From: Diogma glabrata
Lineage: Eukaryota > Arthropoda > Insecta > Diptera > Cylindrotomidae
Direction: 5' to 3'
Assembly (NCBI GenBank): GCA_963693315.1
Contig: OY856186.1
Coordinates: forward strand, 386,740,865-386,804,864
Length of the DNA stretch: 64,000 nt
Part shown: piece by piece, positions 23,125 to 34,899 of the stretch
Layout of the letters: every line of letters begins with the position of its first letter
Numbering within the stretch: the stretch's first letter is position 1
Program-made: the position numbers and the translations under genes
Notes under the pieces: model-generated
What the model was told of the DNA's origin: nothing
Databases searched by the model: none
The model's input: the letters and a program-made list of their open reading frames with translations, nothing else

Positions 23125-23794
23125 TGTAACGACTCTTCGTTGGTTCTTTTAGATTATTGAACAAACACGACAGTAAAAGACAGATCTTTAGTTAACAGAA
23201 TCTCAAACTTTATTTGTCATCAAATTACAGCAGCTTCCGTTTTTCCTTACAATAAATTCCAGGGTCTCCAATTTATGTACACTAAACTTCACCGCTTTTC
23301 CACAATTTGAATCAATAATATTCGGAATGGTAAAATCTGTATTTACTATTCCACTAAGTTCAGATTCTTTCTCTATTAGTACCCAGGCTCAGATACCACC
23401 GATTATTCCTTAAACTTGCGAATATTTATAAACACTTTTAATTGCAAAAGTAAAACTGACTATCTGATATTTTTGTTTGCTTATTTATATCGAAAAATAA
23501 ATAAATCGAAACTTCTATAATCCACTAGAAATCAATACTACGTAGTCCAAACATCTGAAATAGGCCACACCTGTTTTCATTCAAACTTGCATTTGTATTA
23601 GCGAACTCAAATTTAATTTATGCAAAATGTATTAGGTAACTCCTTTTAATTCATTAATGTAAACATTTGTATAACAAATTTAATTTACATTAATTTATGC
23701 AATACAATTTGCAATACAAGTAAAAGATTGAAAAAGGAGTTAACTTTCAATTCATGAATGAGTAAATAAAATTAACCCATTCTGGACGAAGTTT
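23125..23794 (-). repeat. Long terminal repeat (3' LTR in element orientation)
   Basis: It is the mate of 24739-25414, with the same TG...CA ends. A plus-strand direct duplicate of about 670 bp is visible. Confidence 0.95.
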
Positions 23795-23811
23795 ATTACA
23801 TTGCCCTCCAT

Positions 23812-24706
23812 TTAGTTTTGTTCGTCCCGAACAATATCAGAGATCGCATTGGTGCTGTTACCTTGGTACGGTGCCAACCTTTGCAGATGTATCACTTTCA
23901 TCTTGGTACGGGGTCCCTTTTGTATGCGGTAGATAACATCATTAATTCGTTTGATTATTTTATATGGGCCTTCCCAATCTGGCTGCAGCTTGGGTGATCT
24001 TCCCTTAGTTCTCCTGGGGTTGTATAGCCATACCAATTCTCCTTCTTGAAAACCGCCACTATTTGCATTTATGTCGTACCTGGTTTTCATTTTGTCACTG
24101 GCAATCTTAATGTGGTCTCGAACCTGCTGATGGATTTTATTCATCTTCTCCCTTAGTTGTCCCACATAATCTGTTTTCGTGGATACCAGACCTCCAGGGA
24201 TGCCAAACTCGATGTCACTAGGAAGATGTAGTTCTCTTCCGAACATGATATTCGCTGGCGTTTCACTTGTCGGATCGTGCACTGCGCTACGATAGGCCAT
24301 CAAGAATAACGGAAGATCCTTGTCCCAATTTCTTTGGTTGGCTTCTACTACCTTTGACAAATGTTCTTCCATGGTTCGGTTGAATCGTTCTACCATGCCA
24401 TCCGATTGTGGGTTCATAGGTGTAGTTCGTGTTTTTCTAATGCCGAGTGTTCTGCATAGCTCTTCCATCAGTTGAGATTCGAAATTCCTTCCCTGGTCGG
24501 TATGCAACTCGAGCGGTGTTCCATATCTGCAAACCCATTCATTGACTAATGTTTCCGCGACCGTAACTGCTTCTTGGTTCGGTATTGCATAGGCTTCCGG
24601 CCATTTTGTAAAGTAATCAATGACCACCATGTGGGGCATTGTAATTGAGCCAGCTTTCGCCCTTCAACTGGGTCTGGCTGAGATCACTAATATTTACTGT
24701 CTTGAC
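23812..24706 (-). pseudogene. Gag start joined to integrase (deleted Gypsy pol)
   Basis: From the ATG near 24706 about 24 residues (MVKTVNISDLSQTQLKGESW) look like a Gag start. A deletion junction then leads, with a frame change at about 24645, into the integrase core: VVIDYFTKWPEA, LHTDQGRNFES and SDGMVERFNRT supply the D, D and E of the catalytic triad. A later EGPYKII segment is the GPY/F module. The integrase part runs 275 codons from 24639 to 23812. The N-terminal zinc-binding domain of integrase and all enzymes upstream are missing. The element could move only if helped. Confidence 0.9.
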
Positions 24707-24738
24707 CATTGTTTCAATAATCCCACTTCTGACACCAC

Positions 24739-25414
24739 TGTAACGACTCTTCGTTGGTTCTTTTAGATTATTGAACAAACACGACAGTAAAAGACAGATC
24801 TTTAGTTAACAGAATCTCAAACTTTATTTGTCATCAAATTACAGCAGCTTCCGTTTTTCCTTACAATAAATTCCAGGGTCTCCAATTTATGTACACTAAA
24901 CTTCACCGCTTTTCCACAATTTGAATCAATAATATTCGGAATGGTAAAATCTGTATTTACTATTCCACTAAGTTCAGATTCTTTCTCTATTAGTACCCAG
25001 GCTCAGATACCACCGATTATTCCTTAAACTTGCGAATATTTATAAACACTTTTAATTGCAAAAGTAAAACTGACTATCTGATATTTTTGTTTGCTTATTT
25101 ATATCGAAAAATAAATAAATCGAAACTTCTATAATCCACTAGAAATCAATACTACGTAGTCCAAACATCTGAAATAGGCCACACCTGTTTTCATTCAAAC
25201 TTGCATTTGTATTAGCGAACTCAAATTTAATTTATGCAAAATGTATTAGGTAACTCCTTTTAATTCATTAATGTAAACATTTGTATAACAAATTTAATTT
25301 ACATTAATTTATGCAATACAATTTGCAATACAAGTAAAAGATTGAAAAAGGAGTTAACTTTCAATTCATGAATGAGTAAATAAAATTAACCCATTCTGGA
25401 CGAAGTTTATTACA
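24739..25414 (-). repeat. Long terminal repeat (5' LTR in element orientation)
   Basis: Mate of 23125-23794. Near identity of the pair implies recent insertion. Confidence 0.95.
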
Positions 25415-25427
25415 ATATATAAGAAGA

Positions 25428-25558
25428 TATGATTCTAAATAATTTGCATTTTTTATTAACTATTACGTTATAGTTAATATTTTTTTCCATAATTCAGTAT
25501 ATATTCATTTAATAACACTTACCTACTCGTGTAATTATAAAGTTATTAAGGGAAATAC
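25428..25558 (+). repeat. 0.54 kb direct repeat, copy 2, right part
   Basis: It continues the copy interrupted at 20056 and matches about 18257-18398. Confidence 0.88.
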
Positions 25559-26605
25559 TTTAATTATTTTTTAATTCTAATATACATTGAAAACTGGAAA
25601 ATTAAAGTTTATTCAAGCTTTTTGAAATGCATTGAATAAAGAAAACGGAAATAAATTTAATGGCAGTAACTTGTCATCAACACTTGTTAAATATTGCAAG
25701 AACGATGAACTTAACTGAAAAATAATAACAATATTTGTAACATTAGGTGCGTACGATTTGACTGAAACAAATGAAAAAACCACAACAATTGCATTCAATT
25801 TTTCAGTTGTTTCAGTTGCTTCAGTCAAATCGAACACGGCTATGGTGTGAATGAAAAAAATCTATTTGAAAATTAACAAAATTTTGCTAGTTTGAAATTA
25901 ATATGATTTTCTGTAACACGGCGATTGATTATATGACGCACGTTAGATTTGACTGAAGTAATTGAAGTATTTGAAACAACAGAAAAAATTATGGTATTGT
26001 TTTTTTTAGCAAATTCAGCTATTTCCATAAAATCGGATACATAGAATTAAAACAAATTTAAATTTGAGGCTAAGACAAAAGTGAAAATTTAATTATTTAC
26101 CTAAGTAATTTATGCAAACATAAAACTTATTGATGAGATAGGTAATAATATAAAGCTTGGTTGACAACAGGAACTTAGAGATTAAATATTGGAGTAAACG
26201 AAAGAAATTTCAAATATAAGTACATATCTTCAAACATAATTAACTTTTACACTGATCCACTTCTTTCTGTTATACCATAAACCTCACGACTGAATCTTTT
26301 CTTTTTTACACTCTATAAACAAATATTTAATTTTCTTTGACAAAAATTTCTTTAAAAGAAGTAAGCGATGTGAATAGATAAATAAAATTACATTTACTCA
26401 ACTCTAAATTTAATTATTCTTTTTTCATATACAAAGTACTTCTAATCTATTCAGAGAGTTAGAAGTGCTTATTTGTGTGATAACATTAAGAATTTAGTAA
26501 TTGTAATTTTACATTTACTTACAATTACTTTCAAGGTCGAATTATCTTAATCTTAACTTATCTTTAAACTTTCAATTTAGTCTTCAATAAATAATCATAT
26601 ATAAT
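25559..26605. other. AT-rich region with a small inverted repeat at 25749-25836
   Basis: The inverted repeat has ends CGATTTGACTGAA and TTCAGTCAAATCG and contains TGAAACAACTGAA-type repeats. A related segment is at 25945-25995. The rest is featureless. Confidence 0.6.
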
Positions 26606-26740
26606 ATCACGAGTCGTCAAATAATAGTCGATTATTTTTCATAATCATTATTACGAATGTCATTTGAGGTTTTTAGCCTCAAATGGCATGAGTGGTAATG
26701 TTGAAAAATAATCGACTAATAATTTGGTGACGAGTTGTAT
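26606..26740. repeat. Imperfect inverted repeat (MITE-like)
   Basis: The outer arms contain AGTCGATTATTTTT and its complement; the centre contains a perfect stem around CATTTGAGG...CCTCAAATG. It is followed by a 140-bp stretch (about 26800-26920) that recurs inverted at 46820-46950. Confidence 0.75.
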
Positions 26741-26929
26741 TTAGCAGACAATTTAACGAACAGAAATAGTAACATTATTTCATACAACATAATCATACAT
26801 AGTAAAATATTATTTCATCTTAGTAGGCGCATTAATGTTATAAATTTGTAATTTATTTTTGACAAATAAACATAAACATGCAATCATTTATGAATGAAAA
26901 CGGACATTTTTACTATTTGCAAATTGCAT

Positions 26930-27652
26930 TTTCACATAATTTTGTATGTGAATTTTTGTTTTAAATTTATATATTAAGTAGGCGGAAAATATTCGAAAAT
27001 ATTCGCTGTTCCTTCCTACCAGAAAAAAATAATCGAAAAAAATCGTTTTGATTTGCTAAAAAATAGTAAATGAAGCCGTTTTATTGGACCTTATTGAAAC
27101 TTTATTTAGTGAGTCGAATTGTCTATATTATATTTCTTATAAATATAAGATTATAATATATTCTTATATTTATTATAAATCTAATAATCTTCAATAAAAA
27201 AATTTATGGAGCTTCGACTTGCAACAATAAATATGTTCGATGTATCACCAACCAAAGCAAAGTTTCCAACCTGCAAATACTTAAATACTCAAAATGTTTC
27301 GGTTTCCCTTGGCTTTATGCTTGGCAAACTAATGGGTTGCTTTGTTTTTCTAGCTCAGTACATCCTTAAGAGCTACAAGTGCATTAGCCAATATTTAATG
27401 GTAGAGTGGAACAAAATTGAAGGTGCTACTGTTGGCGGAACAGAGTTTATCCACTGGTACCCCTAAGATATAAACCTTAAGTATTTTCTCATTGCTATTG
27501 CCAGTGGTATATGATCTCAAATCATATAAATCAACAAAACAGGATAACAGGATTCTGTGTTTTCATTGATTAATCCCGGCAAATATGACAATCCCACAAT
27601 TCCAGGATTTTCTTTCATTAATCCCGGGATTGCGGGATCATGAAAATGGGTC

Positions 27653-27655
<3 letters not shown>
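26930..27655. other. Region with an unrecognised 86-codon frame
   Basis: A plus-strand frame at 27206-27466 starts with ATG, but its composition and context give no family. The segment about 27560-27650 contains CCCGG and GGGATTGCGGGATCAT phrases that look like a repeat next to the (TA)n array. I do not call a gene. Confidence 0.4.
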
Positions 27656-27859
<204 letters not shown>

Positions 27860-28002
27860 ATTTTTTAAATAAAAGTATTTGTTTTATTAAAATATAAACA
27901 TTCGACTATAATACTTCAGATAATACAAATCAAAATAAATAAAATTATATATAAAGTCGAATAGATAATAAAAGTTGGTTATTTATAATCAAAAATTTAC
28001 AA

Positions 28003-28688
<686 letters not shown>

Positions 28689-28732
<44 letters not shown>
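28689..28732 (-). repeat. Poly-T run
   Basis: About 44 T in a row. It could be the poly-A tail of a minus-strand retrotransposon remnant or a simple repeat. Confidence 0.9.
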
Positions 28733-28733
<1 letters not shown>

Positions 28734-28790
28734 TCAATTTTCCAAAAAAAAATTAATTTTATAATACATGGAAAAAATCTAATAATAATT

Positions 28791-29278
28791 TGTAGAGGTT
28801 AATATATTTAAACCTAAATATTTAATCTCTACAAACTTAACGATCACCTATTTTGCCTGTAACTCTACTATAATATATAAAAGTTACAGCGCCGTAACGA
28901 TCAATTAATTTATTAATTAATTGATTCGAAAATAAATAACCAAACCTCGAAAAAAATTCAATTTTAGTTCAAGGTATTTTTTTGACAAATTTTGGTTTCC
29001 GATCGGATAAAAGAATTAATAAAATCACTCGTTATCGAACACTCGACATGTAATCATTAACTTTCCTCTCTTATATTTAAAAGTTCAATACTGTTAAAAT
29101 ACTTTATTTAAATTTGCATAATTAAGTTCAAAGTTAATTACAATTTGTATTTTAAAAACTGTGTATATAACATAATTGTGAATATATATAGGATTATCCT
29201 AATAACTATACCTAAACTATTTGAGTTATACATTTGTGTCATCGACCTGTAGTAACTACTAATAACCTTCAAACATCA
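28791..29278 (+). repeat. 5' long terminal repeat
   Basis: It starts TGTAGAGG and ends CATCA. A TATAAAAG near 28877 is a likely core promoter. Confidence 0.96.
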
Positions 29279-29298
29279 TTGGTGACTCCGGTGACGGT
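29279..29298 (+). promoter_or_regulatory. Primer binding site
   Basis: TTGGTGACTCCGGTGAC directly follows the 5' LTR. It partly resembles the tRNA-Trp-complementary site used by CsRn1-group elements; the assignment is tentative. Confidence 0.55.
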
Positions 29299-30368
29299 TT
29301 TTACCGTGAATAGCAGAATATTCAAGCACAGTTATTGGACAGCCTGGCACATTCTTGTGCCAGGTTAAAAGGTACGTAGCGCTGCATAAAATTGATACAA
29401 ATATATATCGTGTTAATAACATTTGTTTCTTTCGCTGTTTTTCGCATAACCACATGTAAAATACAAAAGTGCATAACAACAACAGCAAATATTAAAATAC
29501 GAAAAGTTATTGAAAAAAAAAAAACATTCAAGATAAATCATTATTTTTCTTAAACGAATATTTCGCATCATCAACATTTTGTATTTAATAAAAAGGATTT
29601 ATTTTGAAAGAAATATTCGTCACATTCATCATTCAGTTCTTTTTGTTCATCTTTTAAATAAAGAAGAATTTATCCTACATCAAATACATAAAATCAAAAA
29701 CTTATTTAAAAACAACCAAATCATCAAGCATTCAAAGAAATCATCGAAGAGATATTTTAATTGTTGGATTTTTATTGTCTTGATAATTGCCGCTATCATT
29801 TATCATACACCGTTGGACCAGCAATTAAAACAGATATTTATTTTTTTATTACTATAATATACATACAATAGAAATTTTTTTTTTTTGAATTTATTTAATT
29901 TTAATTTTTTTTTGAAATTCATTCAATATTTTTATCTCATTTCAAATTTAAATTTAATTTTTCATTTCTTTTGTCTTTATTGATTATTATTATTATTATC
30001 ATTTTTGATTTTGATTTTATATTTTTGTTTGGAATTGCAAAATCATTTACTCTTGTTATAATAACCAAATATAAGACGAATAATATATTATATACATGTG
30101 CAAGTATACATATTCTTAAAAATTATAATTCATAAGGAAAGCTAATAATCGCACGGTAACGCGCGTTAACTAAAACCGCGGTGGTTTTAGTAAAGATACC
30201 ATTTACCATTTTCTTTTACAATTTATTCTTTTTATCTACTATTTACGTATTACAACAGTATTAACAGTGCAATCGGTTTTAAAAAAATCAATTCAATTCT
30301 CGTTTAAACGGCAATCAATCTTTGTTAAAAATATTTTTACAATTTAATTGTTTTAACACTATTACAAA
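29299..30368 (+). other. Gypsy 5' leader
   Basis: An approximately 1.07 kb untranslated leader before gag. A perfect 9-bp hairpin with a 5-base loop (30169-30191) is the only clear structure. The 92-codon frame at 29579-29857 shows no family features. Confidence 0.6.
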
Positions 30369-31301
30369 ATGTTGGACGACGAAAACATGAGCCCGGCTCA
30401 AGAAAAAAAACCAGAGGCCCCATTAGAACTCGGTGCCTCGTCCCTAACAAAACTACAGCCATTATGGGCACGGCAACCACAAACCTGGTTTCAGGTTGCG
30501 GAAACGACGTTCGAGATCCAAAATGTAAAATCGGATAAACAAAAGTATCTCCACGTACTACAGGCGCTAACTCCTGAGCTATGTGAAATGATTTCAGATG
30601 TCATGGTTTCACCGCCGGAGAATAATAAATATGAAGCGCTTAAACAAACATTGTTAGAGCGATTAACACCTTCTGATGAGAGACGCCTGGAAACACTCCT
30701 TCGTGGTCAACAGCTCGGTGACCAAACACCTTCAGAGGTACTGCGTCTTATCAAACAATTGGCCGGATCCAATTTTGCGGAAAAAATTATACGATCACTC
30801 TGGGTGCGTAAACTGCCAGAAGTCATCCGAATTCCATTGGCGGCTCTCTCGGAAACAACGACAACAGAAGCGATGGCAAAGATGGCGGACAAAATGTTCG
30901 AAGCGATGGCCCTCCGCACAGTTGAAAACCAAGTGCACGAAGTTCGACCATCTCGTTCAACAATGCGCTCTAACAACCAAACACCATCTTCAAATCAAGC
31001 AACATTTGAAGAGCGTTTAATTAGGATTGAAAAACAACTAGAACAACTTACAAGGTTGCGCCAATCATCTTCAAGGAGTCGATACTTTCCTTCTGGTGCT
31101 GAATTTCGTGGCAGATCACCAGCCCGATTTCGACCACGGTCGAGATCACGAAGTATCTCGAGAAATAGAACTGGCCCGTGTTACTACCACCAAACCTTTG
31201 GATCGGAAGCCCGTAAGTGCAGAGCCCCATGCACGTTTGGACAATCACAATCCAAAACTGTTATGGAGATAGATCAAAAAACCAATCAAAAAAACGGGTA
31301 A
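30369..31301 (+). CDS. gag: Gag protein with CHCC zinc finger
   Basis: The 310-residue structural protein of the Gypsy element forms the particle that packages the RNA. The N-terminal part ([42 protein letters not shown]) matches the capsid region of CsRn1/Kabuki Gag. Near residues 273-290 [18 protein letters not shown] gives the C-x2-H-x9-C-x3-C finger that distinguishes this group from the usual CCHC. A basic Arg/Ser stretch precedes it. The stop at 31299 comes four bases after a slippery heptamer. The ATG at 30369 gives a full-length protein. Confidence 0.94.
   Translation: MLDDENMSPAQEKKPEAPLELGASSLTKLQPLWARQPQTWFQVAETTFEIQNVKSDKQKYLHVLQALTPELCEMISDVMVSPPENNKYEALKQTLLERLTPSDERRLETLLRGQQLGDQTPSEVLRLIKQLAGSNFAEKIIRSLWVRKLPEVIRIPLAALSETTTTEAMAKMADKMFEAMALRTVENQVHEVRPSRSTMRSNNQTPSSNQATFEERLIRIEKQLEQLTRLRQSSSRSRYFPSGAEFRGRSPARFRPRSRSRSISRNRTGPCYYHQTFGSEARKCRAPCTFGQSQSKTVMEIDQKTNQKNG
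31289..31295 (+). promoter_or_regulatory. -1 ribosomal frameshift heptamer A AAA AAC
   Basis: In the gag frame the codons are CAA AAA AAC GGG TAA, so the heptamer A AAA AAC sits immediately before the stop. Slipping back one base moves the ribosome into the pol frame (CGG GTA AAT ...). This heptamer is a classical retroviral shift site. The downstream structure was not modelled. Confidence 0.75.
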
Positions 31302-34300
31302 ATATCGAGGTCGAGACGGCTGTAGTCGACACCAAACAGTCCAGCCGTCTATTCATACACGACAGATTGAATCGGCAGACCTTTCTAATTGATACTGGAG
31401 CAGACCTTTCGGTGCTCCCAGTCAATAACAATCGATTAATAACAAATAGCCCTAAATCGACGGATCTAGTTTTATCAGCTGCCAATGGCTCAACAATAAA
31501 TACCTACGGAACAAAACTCCTACAGGTAGACATCGGATTAAAACGAACATTCACACACGCTTTCGTACTAGCGCAAGTGAATCGTCCGATCATTGGCGCT
31601 GATTTTTTAAGTAAATTTGGCCTTTTAGTCGATCTGAAACGAAAACGGCTGATTGATACAGCTACCCAGCTGTCAATCCATGCCACAATGGTTAGTGTTG
31701 ATACGCCAACACCCATCCATTATACGATCGACAACGATTACGGCCTGCTACTAAAGAAGTTTCCTTCCCTAACAGCAGAGCCGAACTACAACTTACCGGT
31801 CAAACATAACGTGGTACATCATATTGTTACCACCGGTCACTTGCCTGTGTCAAGACCACGCAGACTAGATCCAATTCGTCAAAAAGCTGCGTTCACAGAA
31901 TTTCAACATATGGTTGAACTTGGAATTTGTCGCATTTCTTCTTCTTCTGTATCTTGTCCGCTTCACATGGTTCGAAAGAAAGATCTCGACTGGAGACCAT
32001 GTGGAGATTATCGCAGGTTAAACGCGGTCACGATTCCTGATCGCTATCCGATACCGCACATACAAAATTTTTCGATGAATTTGTATGCTTGCAAAATTTT
32101 CTCTAAAATTGACCTTGTTAGAGCCTATCATCTCATTCCTGTCGCGAATGAAGATATACACAAAACGGCAATTACCACTCCATTTGGCCTCTTTGAATTC
32201 ACTCGAATGCCATTCGGTTTACGTAATGCTGCACAAACGTTTCAGCGTTTCATAAATGAAATCGTTCGAGATTTAGACTTCGTATTCGTCTACATCGACG
32301 ATATCTTAGTGGCATCGAAAAATGAGGAACAACACAAACTTCATCTGGAACAACTCTTCCAGAAACTTAGTGAGTTTGGTGTTCATATAAAGAGCTCAAA
32401 ATGCGTTTTTGGTGTAAACACTCTTGAATTCCTCAGCCACACGATAACACCTAATGGTATTCTGCCTTCTCAAGAACGAATTAATGCCATTACGGAACTC
32501 CCAGCACCAACGTCAATCAAACGTATTCAGCAATTCGTCGGTATGATAAACTATTATCATCGATTCATACCGAAACTAGCTGAAACACTTGCTCCAATTC
32601 ATTCACACTTGGCCGCTTTACTAAAGAAGCCCAAGACTCCGAAAAATTTCACTTGGCCAAACGAATGTCAACTAGCATTCACCAAATTAAAAACTGAATT
32701 GGGTAATATCACGTTGTTAGTGCATCCACGTAACGATTCTGCATACAGCATCACTACGGATGCATCGAGCATTGCTGTCGGAGCAGTGTTACAACAACGT
32801 AACAATGATTGTTGGGAACCACTGGGATTTTTCTCAAAGAAACTTTCTGACGCTGAAACTAAATACTCTGCATTCGATCGAGAGCTACTCGCAATTTACC
32901 TAGCTATAAAACACTTCAGGTATTTTGTCGAAGGTCGCGAATTCACAATTTACACCGACCATAAGCCTCTCACTCGTGCAATACAATCTAAAACGGAACG
33001 AAATCCAAGGCAATCTCGCCATTTAGATTTTATTAGTCAATTTACTACCGATATCCAGCATGTGCAAGGTAAAGACAACACAGTCGCGGATGCATTATCT
33101 CGTGCATCCGACAACGAAACTGCATCAGTTGAGACTCACTTCAACTACGATGCTATCATCGCTGCACAAAAAGCAGACTTAGAACTTCAGAATTTATTTT
33201 CTGGTTCCGTATGTCACGCTAGTTCATCAATGAAACTAGAGCTTTTTAAACTTCCAGGATTCGAAATAGTCTGCGAAACATCAACGGGTAACAATCGCCC
33301 ATACATCGCAGAACCATTACGTAAAACAATCTTCAACACTTTACACAACTTGTCACATCCTGGTGTTAACGGTACACGTAAATTGATTACAGCTCGATAT
33401 TTTTGGCCCAGTATTAATAAAGATATTAATCACTGGACAAAATCTTGTCTATCTTGCCAACGCTCTAAGGTCCAACGGCATACAAAAAGTCCTACGGGAC
33501 AATTCGAAATTCCACAATCTCGTTTCGAACATATCCATATAGATATCGTAGGTCCACTTCCTCCTTCTAATGGATGTTCATATATTCTAACTTGCGTTGA
33601 TCGATTCACTCGATGGCCAGAAGCTGATACTATGTCTGACATGTCTGCTGCTACCATAGCCACGACATTTGTCAACAATTACGTATCACGATTCGGTGTT
33701 CCACTGCACATCACAACTGATCAGGGAACACAATTCGAGTCAAAACTATTCTCCGAATTAACGAAACTTTTGGGCTCACATCGGATACGTACAACTGCCT
33801 ACCATCCACAAGCGAATGGAATGGTAGAACGTTTTCATCGACAACTTAAAGCTGCTCTTATGGCCAGAGGCAACACTACTCAGTGGAGCTCCGAAATACC
33901 AATAATTCTTCTAGGTATTCGAGCCACAGTGAAAGAAGATCTGAAGTGCTCACCCGCAGAACTTGTCTACGGACAAACACTGAAACTGCCCGGTGAGCTC
34001 TTCGTTGAAAATCCTCTTTCACAGCTGCCTACTCATGATACAGTCATTGATCAACTTCGAAATACAATGCACAATTTAATTCCAACAGCTACACGACAAA
34101 CTAAACAAAACGACATATTTGTTCCAAAGTCGCTAGAAAACTGCGACTACGTTTTCGTTAGAGTTGATAGGATACGCACAGGTTTACAAACCCCATATGA
34201 AGGCCCATTCAGAATCATACGACGTCTCCGTAAACAGTTCGTCATCGAGATTAAAGGCAAACAACAATCTGTATCGATCGACAGATTGAAGCCAGCGTAT

Positions 34301-34378
34301 GGTATCTTATGTTCAGCTGATCGTTCACCAGCTTCTCGAACACACAAGGCTGTTCACTTCGAACGAACAGCAAATTAA
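31295..34378 (+). CDS. pol: Pol polyprotein: protease, reverse transcriptase, RNase H, integrase
   Basis: The frame opens at 31217 without an ATG and is expected to be reached by -1 frameshift at 31295, giving about 1027 Pol residues. Domains in order: protease [13 protein letters not shown] (DTG at 31391); reverse transcriptase with [15 protein letters not shown] and the catalytic [11 protein letters not shown] (32285-32317); RNase [14 protein letters not shown] (from about 32755); integrase zinc-binding H-H-C-C ([11 protein letters not shown]...CLSCQ, about 33350-33460); catalytic D, D, E in [20 protein letters not shown] and [10 protein letters not shown]; and a GPY/F-type YEGPFRII near 34195. 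All key residues are present, with no internal stop. Confidence 0.95.
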   Translation, partial: RVNIEVETAVVDTKQSSRLFIHDRLNRQTFLIDTGADLSVLPVNNNRLITNSPKSTDLVLSAANGSTINTYGTKLLQVDIGLKRTFTHAFVLAQVNRPIIGADFLSKFGLLVDLKRKRLIDTATQLSIHATMVSVDTPTPIHYTIDNDYGLLLKKFPSLTAEPNYNLPVKHNVVHHIVTTGHLPVSRPRRLDPIRQKAAFTEFQHMVELGICRISSSSVSCPLHMVRKKDLDWRPCGDYRRLNAVTIPDRYPIPHIQNFSMNLYACKIFSKIDLVRAYHLIPVANEDIHKTAITTPFGLFEFTRMPFGLRNAAQTFQRFINEIVRDLDFVFVYIDDILVASKNEEQHKLHLEQLFQKLSEFGVHIKSSKCVFGVNTLEFLSHTITPNGILPSQERINAITELPAPTSIKRIQQFVGMINYYHRFIPKLAETLAPIHSHLAALLKKPKTPKNFTWPNECQLAFTKLKTELGNITLLVHPRNDSAYSITTDASSIAVGAVLQQRNNDCWEPLGFFSKKLSDAETKYSAFDRELLAIYLAIKHFRYFVEGREFTIYTDHKPLTRAIQSKTERNPRQSRHLDFISQFTTDIQHVQGKDNTVADALSRASDNETASVETHFNYDAIIAAQKADLELQNLFSGSVCHASSSMKLELFKLPGFEIVCETSTGNNRPYIAEPLRKTIFNTLHNLSHPGVNGTRKLITARYFWPSINKDINHWTKSCLSCQRSKVQRHTKSPTGQFEIPQSRFEHIHIDIVGPLPPSNGCSYILTCVDRFTRWPEADTMSDMSAATIATTFVNNYVSRFGVPLHITTDQGTQFESKLFSELTKLLGSHRIRTTAYHPQANGMVERFHRQLKAALMARGNTTQWSSEIPIILLGIRATVKEDLKCSPAELVYGQTLKLPGELFVENPLSQLPTHDTVIDQLRNTMHNLIPTATRQTKQNDIFVPKSLENCDYVFVRVDRIRTGLQTPYEGPFRIIRRLRKQFVIEIKGKQQSVSIDRLKPAYGILCSADRSPASRTHKAVHFERTAN

Positions 34379-34407
34379 GCGGGGGTTTTCATCTACGAGC
34401 GGGGTAC

Positions 34408-34895
34408 TGTAGAGGTTAATATATTTAAACCTAAATATTTAATCTCTACAAACTTAACGATCACCTATTTTGCCTGTAACTCTACTGTAATATATAAAAG
34501 TTACAGCGCCGTAACGATCAATTAATTTATTAATTAATTGATTCGAAAATAAATAACCAAACCTCGAAAAAAATTCAATTTTAGTTCAAGGTATTTTTTT
34601 GACAAATTTTGGTTTCCGATCGGATAAAAGAATTAATAAAATCACTCGTTATCGAACACTCGACATGTAATCATTAACTTTCCTCTCTTATATTTAAAAG
34701 TTCAATACTGTTAAAATACTTTATTTAAATTTGCATAATTAAGTTCAAAGTTAATTACAATTTGTATTTTAAAAACTGTGTATATAACATAATTGTGAAT
34801 ATATATAGGATTATCCTAATAACTATACCTAAACTATTTGAGTTATACATTTGTGTCATCGACCTGTAGTAACTACTAATAACCTTCAAACATCA
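34408..34895 (+). repeat. 3' long terminal repeat
   Basis: Same length as the 5' LTR; one visible substitution (A to G near 34487). A purine-rich GCGGGGG tract lies at 34379-34385. Confidence 0.96.
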
Positions 34896-34899
34896 AATT

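Larger units (their letters stand above)
23125..25414 (-). mobile_element. Internally deleted Gypsy-type LTR element
   Basis: LTRs at 23125-23794 and 24739-25414 start TGTAACGACTC and end TTTATTACA and look almost identical. The 4-base duplication ATAT (23121-23124 and 25415-25418) flanks the element. On the minus strand the primer binding site right after the 5' LTR reads TGGTGTCAGAAGTGGGAT, which resembles the complement of a tRNA-Leu 3' end. The interior is only about 0.95 kb: a short gag start, then integrase. Protease, reverse transcriptase and RNase H are gone. Confidence 0.92.
20057..25427 (-). mobile_element. Helitron (5371 bp including a nested LTR element)
   Basis: Read on the minus strand, the element starts TCTTCTTATAT (25427 downward) and ends CTCCTAG (20057), the TC...CTRR ends typical of Helitrons. 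The end is preceded by a GC-rich inverted segment. Flanks are A on the 5' side and T on the 3' side. The uninterrupted direct repeat at about 18249-18262 shows the empty site, so insertion occurred between A and T without target duplication, the hallmark of Helitrons. Contents: a Rep-containing ORF fragment, a small MITE and a 2.3 kb LTR element. Confidence 0.88.
28791..34895 (+). mobile_element. Near-intact Gypsy LTR retrotransposon, CsRn1-like
   Basis: Both LTRs are 488 bp (28791-29278 and 34408-34895) and differ at only about one place seen by eye. The 4-base duplication AATT (28787-28790 and 34896-34899) flanks the element. It carries gag and pol in overlapping frames, joined by a -1 slippery site. 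The Gag CHCC finger and general layout are those of the CsRn1/Kabuki group. No stop or frameshift was seen, so it may be, or have recently been, active. Confidence 0.97.

Noticed and set aside
27206..27466. 86-codon frame as a host gene
   Set aside because: It has no splice context or recognisable motif; kept only as an unrecognised frame.
29579..29857. Small ORF in the Gypsy leader
   Set aside because: It is AT-rich, has no family match and lies in a non-coding leader.
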